Assembly: GCA_947453945.1 (NCBI GenBank)
Contig: CANGJB010000002.1
Location: 62,001 to 126,000, forward strand
Direction: 5' to 3'
Source: Sphingomonadaceae bacterium
Lineage (GTDB): Bacteria; Pseudomonadota; Alphaproteobacteria; Sphingomonadales; Sphingomonadaceae
DNA length: 64,000 nucleotides
Numbering within the stretch: the first letter of the stretch is position 1; each line of letters starts with the position of its first letter. Made by a program: the position numbers and the translations under genes. The notes below the pieces were generated by a model that did no database searches, was not told where the DNA came from, and saw nothing but the letters and a program-made list of their open reading frames with translations. This document shows positions 60,797-64,000 of this stretch, piece by piece.

Positions 60797-62320
60797 TCAG
60801 GCTGGCAGCAGCCCTTCTTCCGCGATCTTCTTCTTCCACACGAGCGGGGCGAGCTGGTGCACGTTCTGCCCGGTCGAATCGACCGCGACCGTTACCGGCA
60901 TATCCTCGACGGTGAACTCGTAGATCGCCTCCATGCCGAGATCGGCAAAGCCCACGACTTCGGAATGCTTGATCGCGCGGCTGACGAGATAAGCCGCGCC
61001 GCCGACCGCCATGAGATAGGCGGACTTGTGCTTCGCGATCGATTCGGTCGCCGCTACGCCGCGCTCCGCCTTGCCGACTGAGGCGAGCAGGCCGAGGTTC
61101 AGCATCGTGTCGGAAAACTTGTCCATGCGCGTGGCGGTGGTGGGGCCTGCGGGGCCGACGACTTCCTCGCGCACCGGATCCACTGGCCCCACGTAGTAGA
61201 TTACGCGGCCCTTGAAATCGACGGGCAGTTCCTCGCCCTTGGCCAGCATGTCCTGAATGCGCTTGTGCGCGGCATCGCGGCCGGTGAGCATCTTGCCGTT
61301 GAGCAGGAGGCGGTCGCCCTGCTTCCAGCCCTGCACTTCCTCAGCCGTCAGCGTATCGAGGTTGACGCGCTTGGCCGCTACATCGGGCGTCCAGTGGACA
61401 TCGGGCCATTCGTCGAGCTTGGGCGCTTCAAGGAAGGCAGGGCCCGAACCATCGAGCGTGAAATGCGCGTGGCGGGTGGCCGCGCAATTGGGGATCATGC
61501 CGACCGGCTTGCCCGCGGCATGGCAGGGCGCGTCCATGATCTTCACGTCAAGGATGGTGGAAAGCCCGCCCAGCCCTTGCGCGCCGATGCCGAGCGCGTT
61601 GACCTTGTCGAAGATCTCGATACGCAGCGCCTCGATATCGGTCTGGGGCCCGCGCAGTTTCAACTGCGCCATATCGATCGGCTCCATCAGCGCCTGCTTG
61701 GCGAGCAGCATGCAGTGCTCTGCAGTGCCCCCGATGCCAATGCCGAGCATGCCCGGCGGGCACCAGCCCGCGCCCATCTGCGGCAGCATTTCCACCACCC
61801 AGTCGACGATCGAATCGCTGGGGTTCATCATCTTGAACTTGGACTTGTTTTCGCTGCCGCCGCCCTTGGCCGCGACATCGATCGACACCGTGTTGCCGCG
61901 CACCATCTCGACATGGAGCACACTGGGCGTGTTATCGCGCGTGTTGCGCCGGGTGAAGGCGGGATCGGCGAGGATCGAGCCGCGCAGCTTGTTGTCAGGG
62001 TTGAGATAGGCCCGCCGCACACCCTCATCGACCACCATTTGCAACGAATGCTCGCTCTCGAGCCGGCAATTCTGGCCCCATTTGACGAAGACGTTGACGA
62101 TGCCGGTGTCCTGGCAGATCGGCCGATGCCCTTCGGCGCACATGCGGCTGTTCGTCAGGATCTGGGCGATCGCATCCTTGGCGGCTGGCCCTGCTTCCGC
62201 CTTGTAGGCTTCGCCCAGCGCGCGGATGTAGTCCATCGGGTGGAAGTAGCTGATGAATTGAAGCGCGTCGGCCACGCTTTCGATGAGGTCTTCCTCGCGG
62301 ATCGTCGTCATTTCAGCCAT
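60797..62320 (-). CDS. Class I fumarate hydratase
   Basis: MAEMTTIREEDLIESVADALQFISYFHP; CQDTGIVNVFVKWGQN, GIGIGGTAEHCMLLAKQAL, DSTGQNVHQLAPLVW. Confidence 0.95.
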   Translation of the reverse strand: MAEMTTIREEDLIESVADALQFISYFHPMDYIRALGEAYKAEAGPAAKDAIAQILTNSRMCAEGHRPICQDTGIVNVFVKWGQNCRLESEHSLQMVVDEGVRRAYLNPDNKLRGSILADPAFTRRNTRDNTPSVLHVEMVRGNTVSIDVAAKGGGSENKSKFKMMNPSDSIVDWVVEMLPQMGAGWCPPGMLGIGIGGTAEHCMLLAKQALMEPIDMAQLKLRGPQTDIEALRIEIFDKVNALGIGAQGLGGLSTILDVKIMDAPCHAAGKPVGMIPNCAATRHAHFTLDGSGPAFLEAPKLDEWPDVHWTPDVAAKRVNLDTLTAEEVQGWKQGDRLLLNGKMLTGRDAAHKRIQDMLAKGEELPVDFKGRVIYYVGPVDPVREEVVGPAGPTTATRMDKFSDTMLNLGLLASVGKAERGVAATESIAKHKSAYLMAVGGAAYLVSRAIKHSEVVGFADLGMEAIYEFTVEDMPVTVAVDSTGQNVHQLAPLVWKKKIAEEGLLPA

Positions 62321-62533
62321 GTGCGGTGCATCCTTCTGTCCGGCGGCGGGCCCTTCGCTGCGCGGGGGCCACAATCGATGAACCGGGGTTTAGCCATCGA
62401 CCAGCGTCATGCAAAGCGCTTGGCGCGCCGGGGACGATATTCTAAGGGCTTGGCAGGACTTGGCCGTACTTGATCGTGCGGACCATGGTACGGATTGCGC
62501 CGGTTTGCCCGGCAATGCGGTTTGGCCGCGCGA

Positions 62534-63151
62534 ATGAGGGATTTCATGACGGTAGTGGAAGAACGCGCGAACGTTGCAGATGCCGGGACGGAAGCCGCGC
62601 GCCGCGCGATGATCGACAGCCAGCTGCGTGTGAGCGGGATCAACGATCTGGCCATTCTCGCCGCTTTCCTGGTTGTTCCGCGCGAGGATTTCGTGCCCGA
62701 GGCGCGCCGCGCAGTGGCTTATGCCGACCGTGCCGTAGCACTGGGCGATGGCCAGGTGCTTTCCCCTGCGCTGACCTATGGCCAGATGCTGACCGCTGCG
62801 GAACCTGTAGCTGAGGAGAGCGTGCTGGTGATCGGCAACCCCGGCGGCTATCTGGCCGCACTCGCCGCGAAGCTGGGCACGAAGGTTATGCTTGTTGCGG
62901 CGACAGGCGATTGGGCGAAGGCCGGCGAGCATTCGCTCGTCCTGGTCGACGGCGCGATCGAAGATCTGTCGGCCGCGATGGCCGCTGTGGTTGCGGCCGA
63001 CGGCCGACTGGTGACCGGTGTGGTCGAGCGGGGCGTCACCCGCCTCGCGCTCGGCCGCAAGGTTGCAGGCGCGCTTAGCCTGACCGTGCTCGCCGAAGCC
63101 GATTTTGCGCCGCTCGCTGCGTTTGCCGCGCGCCCGAAGTGGAGCTTCTGA
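62534..63151 (+). CDS. Protein-L-isoaspartate O-methyltransferase family protein
   Basis: ARRAMIDSQLRVSGINDLAILAAFLVVPREDFVPEARRAVAYADRAVALGDGQVLSPALTYGQMLTA; upstream of tolC. Confidence 0.9.
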   Translation: MRDFMTVVEERANVADAGTEAARRAMIDSQLRVSGINDLAILAAFLVVPREDFVPEARRAVAYADRAVALGDGQVLSPALTYGQMLTAAEPVAEESVLVIGNPGGYLAALAAKLGTKVMLVAATGDWAKAGEHSLVLVDGAIEDLSAAMAAVVAADGRLVTGVVERGVTRLALGRKVAGALSLTVLAEADFAPLAAFAARPKWSF

Positions 63152-63156
63152 GCCCG

Positions 63157-64000
63157 ATGATGCAGTCCATGGTGCGTCGGCTGAGGGCCGGCCCGGCACT
63201 GGCGGCGCTGGCCATCGCCGTGGCGGCAGCCCCGGTTCGCGCTGACGACCTGCAAGGCGCGCTGGCCGCAGCCTATGCCACCAATCCCGATCTCGCCGCT
63301 GCGCGCGCCACCCAGCGCGCCACCGACGAAGGCGTGCCGATCGCTCGCGCACCGGGCCTGCCGAGCCTTTCAGGCACGGCGACCTACACCGAATTCCTCA
63401 AGCAGGGTCCGAACAACTTCCTCGCCCCCAAGCGTGCGTTTTCGGCCGACCCCACGCTCTCTGTGCCGATCTTCTCTGGCGGGGCAGTCAGGAACGGGCT
63501 TGCCGCCGCAAAGATCCGCGTCGAGGCCGGGCAGGCCGGGCTGCGCGGCACCGAAGCGGGTGTGTTCAGCCAGGTTGTGGCCGCCTACATGGACGTGATC
63601 CGCGATGCCGCGACGGTGGGGCTCAATCGCAACAACGTGGCTGTGCTGGAGGTCAATCTCAAGGCCACCAGCGACCGGTTCGAGATCGGTGATGTGACCC
63701 GCACCGATGTGGCGCAGTCCAATTCGCGCCTCGCTCTCGCGCGCGCAGATTTGCGCAACGCCGAAGCCGCACTCGTCGGAAGCCGCGAACGCTATGTGCA
63801 GGTCGTCGGCCAGGCCCCGCTGGATCTCCAGCCGCCGCCGCCGCTTGCCGGGCTGCCCGCCACGCCCGAAGAAGCCGTGCAGGTCGCGCTCGACAGCAAT
63901 CCTGATCTGCTCGCGGCCCGCCAGCGCGCCAAGGCGGCAGGCTTTGATGCCAAGGCGGCCGGGGCAGGCCGCTTCCCCACGATCTCGCTCTACTCCTCGG
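63157..64000 (+). CDS. tolC: TolC family outer membrane efflux protein (3' truncated by window edge)
   Basis: MMQSMVRRLRAGPALAALAIAVAAAPVRADDLQGALAAAYATNPDLAAARA...DRFEIGDVTRTDVAQSNSRLALARADLRNAEAALV; open to window end. Confidence 0.92.
   Translation, partial: MMQSMVRRLRAGPALAALAIAVAAAPVRADDLQGALAAAYATNPDLAAARATQRATDEGVPIARAPGLPSLSGTATYTEFLKQGPNNFLAPKRAFSADPTLSVPIFSGGAVRNGLAAAKIRVEAGQAGLRGTEAGVFSQVVAAYMDVIRDAATVGLNRNNVAVLEVNLKATSDRFEIGDVTRTDVAQSNSRLALARADLRNAEAALVGSRERYVQVVGQAPLDLQPPPPLAGLPATPEEAVQVALDSNPDLLAARQRAKAAGFDAKAAGAGRFPTISLYSS

Noticed and set aside
1-64000. CRISPR array, prophage, integron or defence island
   Set aside because: No regularly spaced repeats, cas, integrase, transposase or recognised defence genes seen; DUF559 is the only nuclease-like domain outside housekeeping genes.

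Overview
This 64 kb window is high-GC, gene-dense chromosomal DNA from an alphaproteobacterium, most likely Sphingomonadales (Novosphingobium/Sphingomonas-like, inferred from gene content and protein flavour). Most of it is core genome. It holds a complete SUF Fe-S operon with an Rrf2-type regulator (about 2.7-9.6 kb), pyrD, a gamma-glutamyltransferase, acyl-CoA synthetase and SDR genes, an alkylsulfatase-like MBL enzyme and a DEAD-box helicase. It also holds a TonB/PepSY iron-uptake cluster, trmB, a second TonB receptor, ctrA, a CcmI/CycH-like TPR gene, rpoN, lptB, pmbA/tldD and ppa. The remainder includes an M61 peptidase, hisS, prfA-prmC, a DUF4167 gene, lnt, metK, an acyl-CoA dehydrogenase/phosphotransferase pair, a class A beta-lactamase-like gene, polA, yifB/comM-like, a LytTR two-component pair, class I fumarase, pcm and a truncated tolC. 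I recognised no rRNA, tRNA, CRISPR array, prophage or transposase. The observations most worth follow-up are: (1) a GNAT-DUF559 fusion and an uncharacterised small protein inside the suf operon; (2) a perfect CtrA-type box (TTAA-N7-TTAAC) next to a predicted structured minus-strand sRNA with a strong terminator; (3) a perfect 7-7-7 inverted repeat at the suf regulator start; (4) a near-perfect CtrA-type box upstream of an unknown conserved gene; (5) an AT-rich orphan-gene islet after metK; (6) a decayed paralogue fragment near 17.6 kb; and (7) a class A beta-lactamase-like protein whose omega loop has no glutamate. I found no clearly novel multi-gene defence or mobile system. All functional calls come from reading translated ORFs and motifs; no database search was run.
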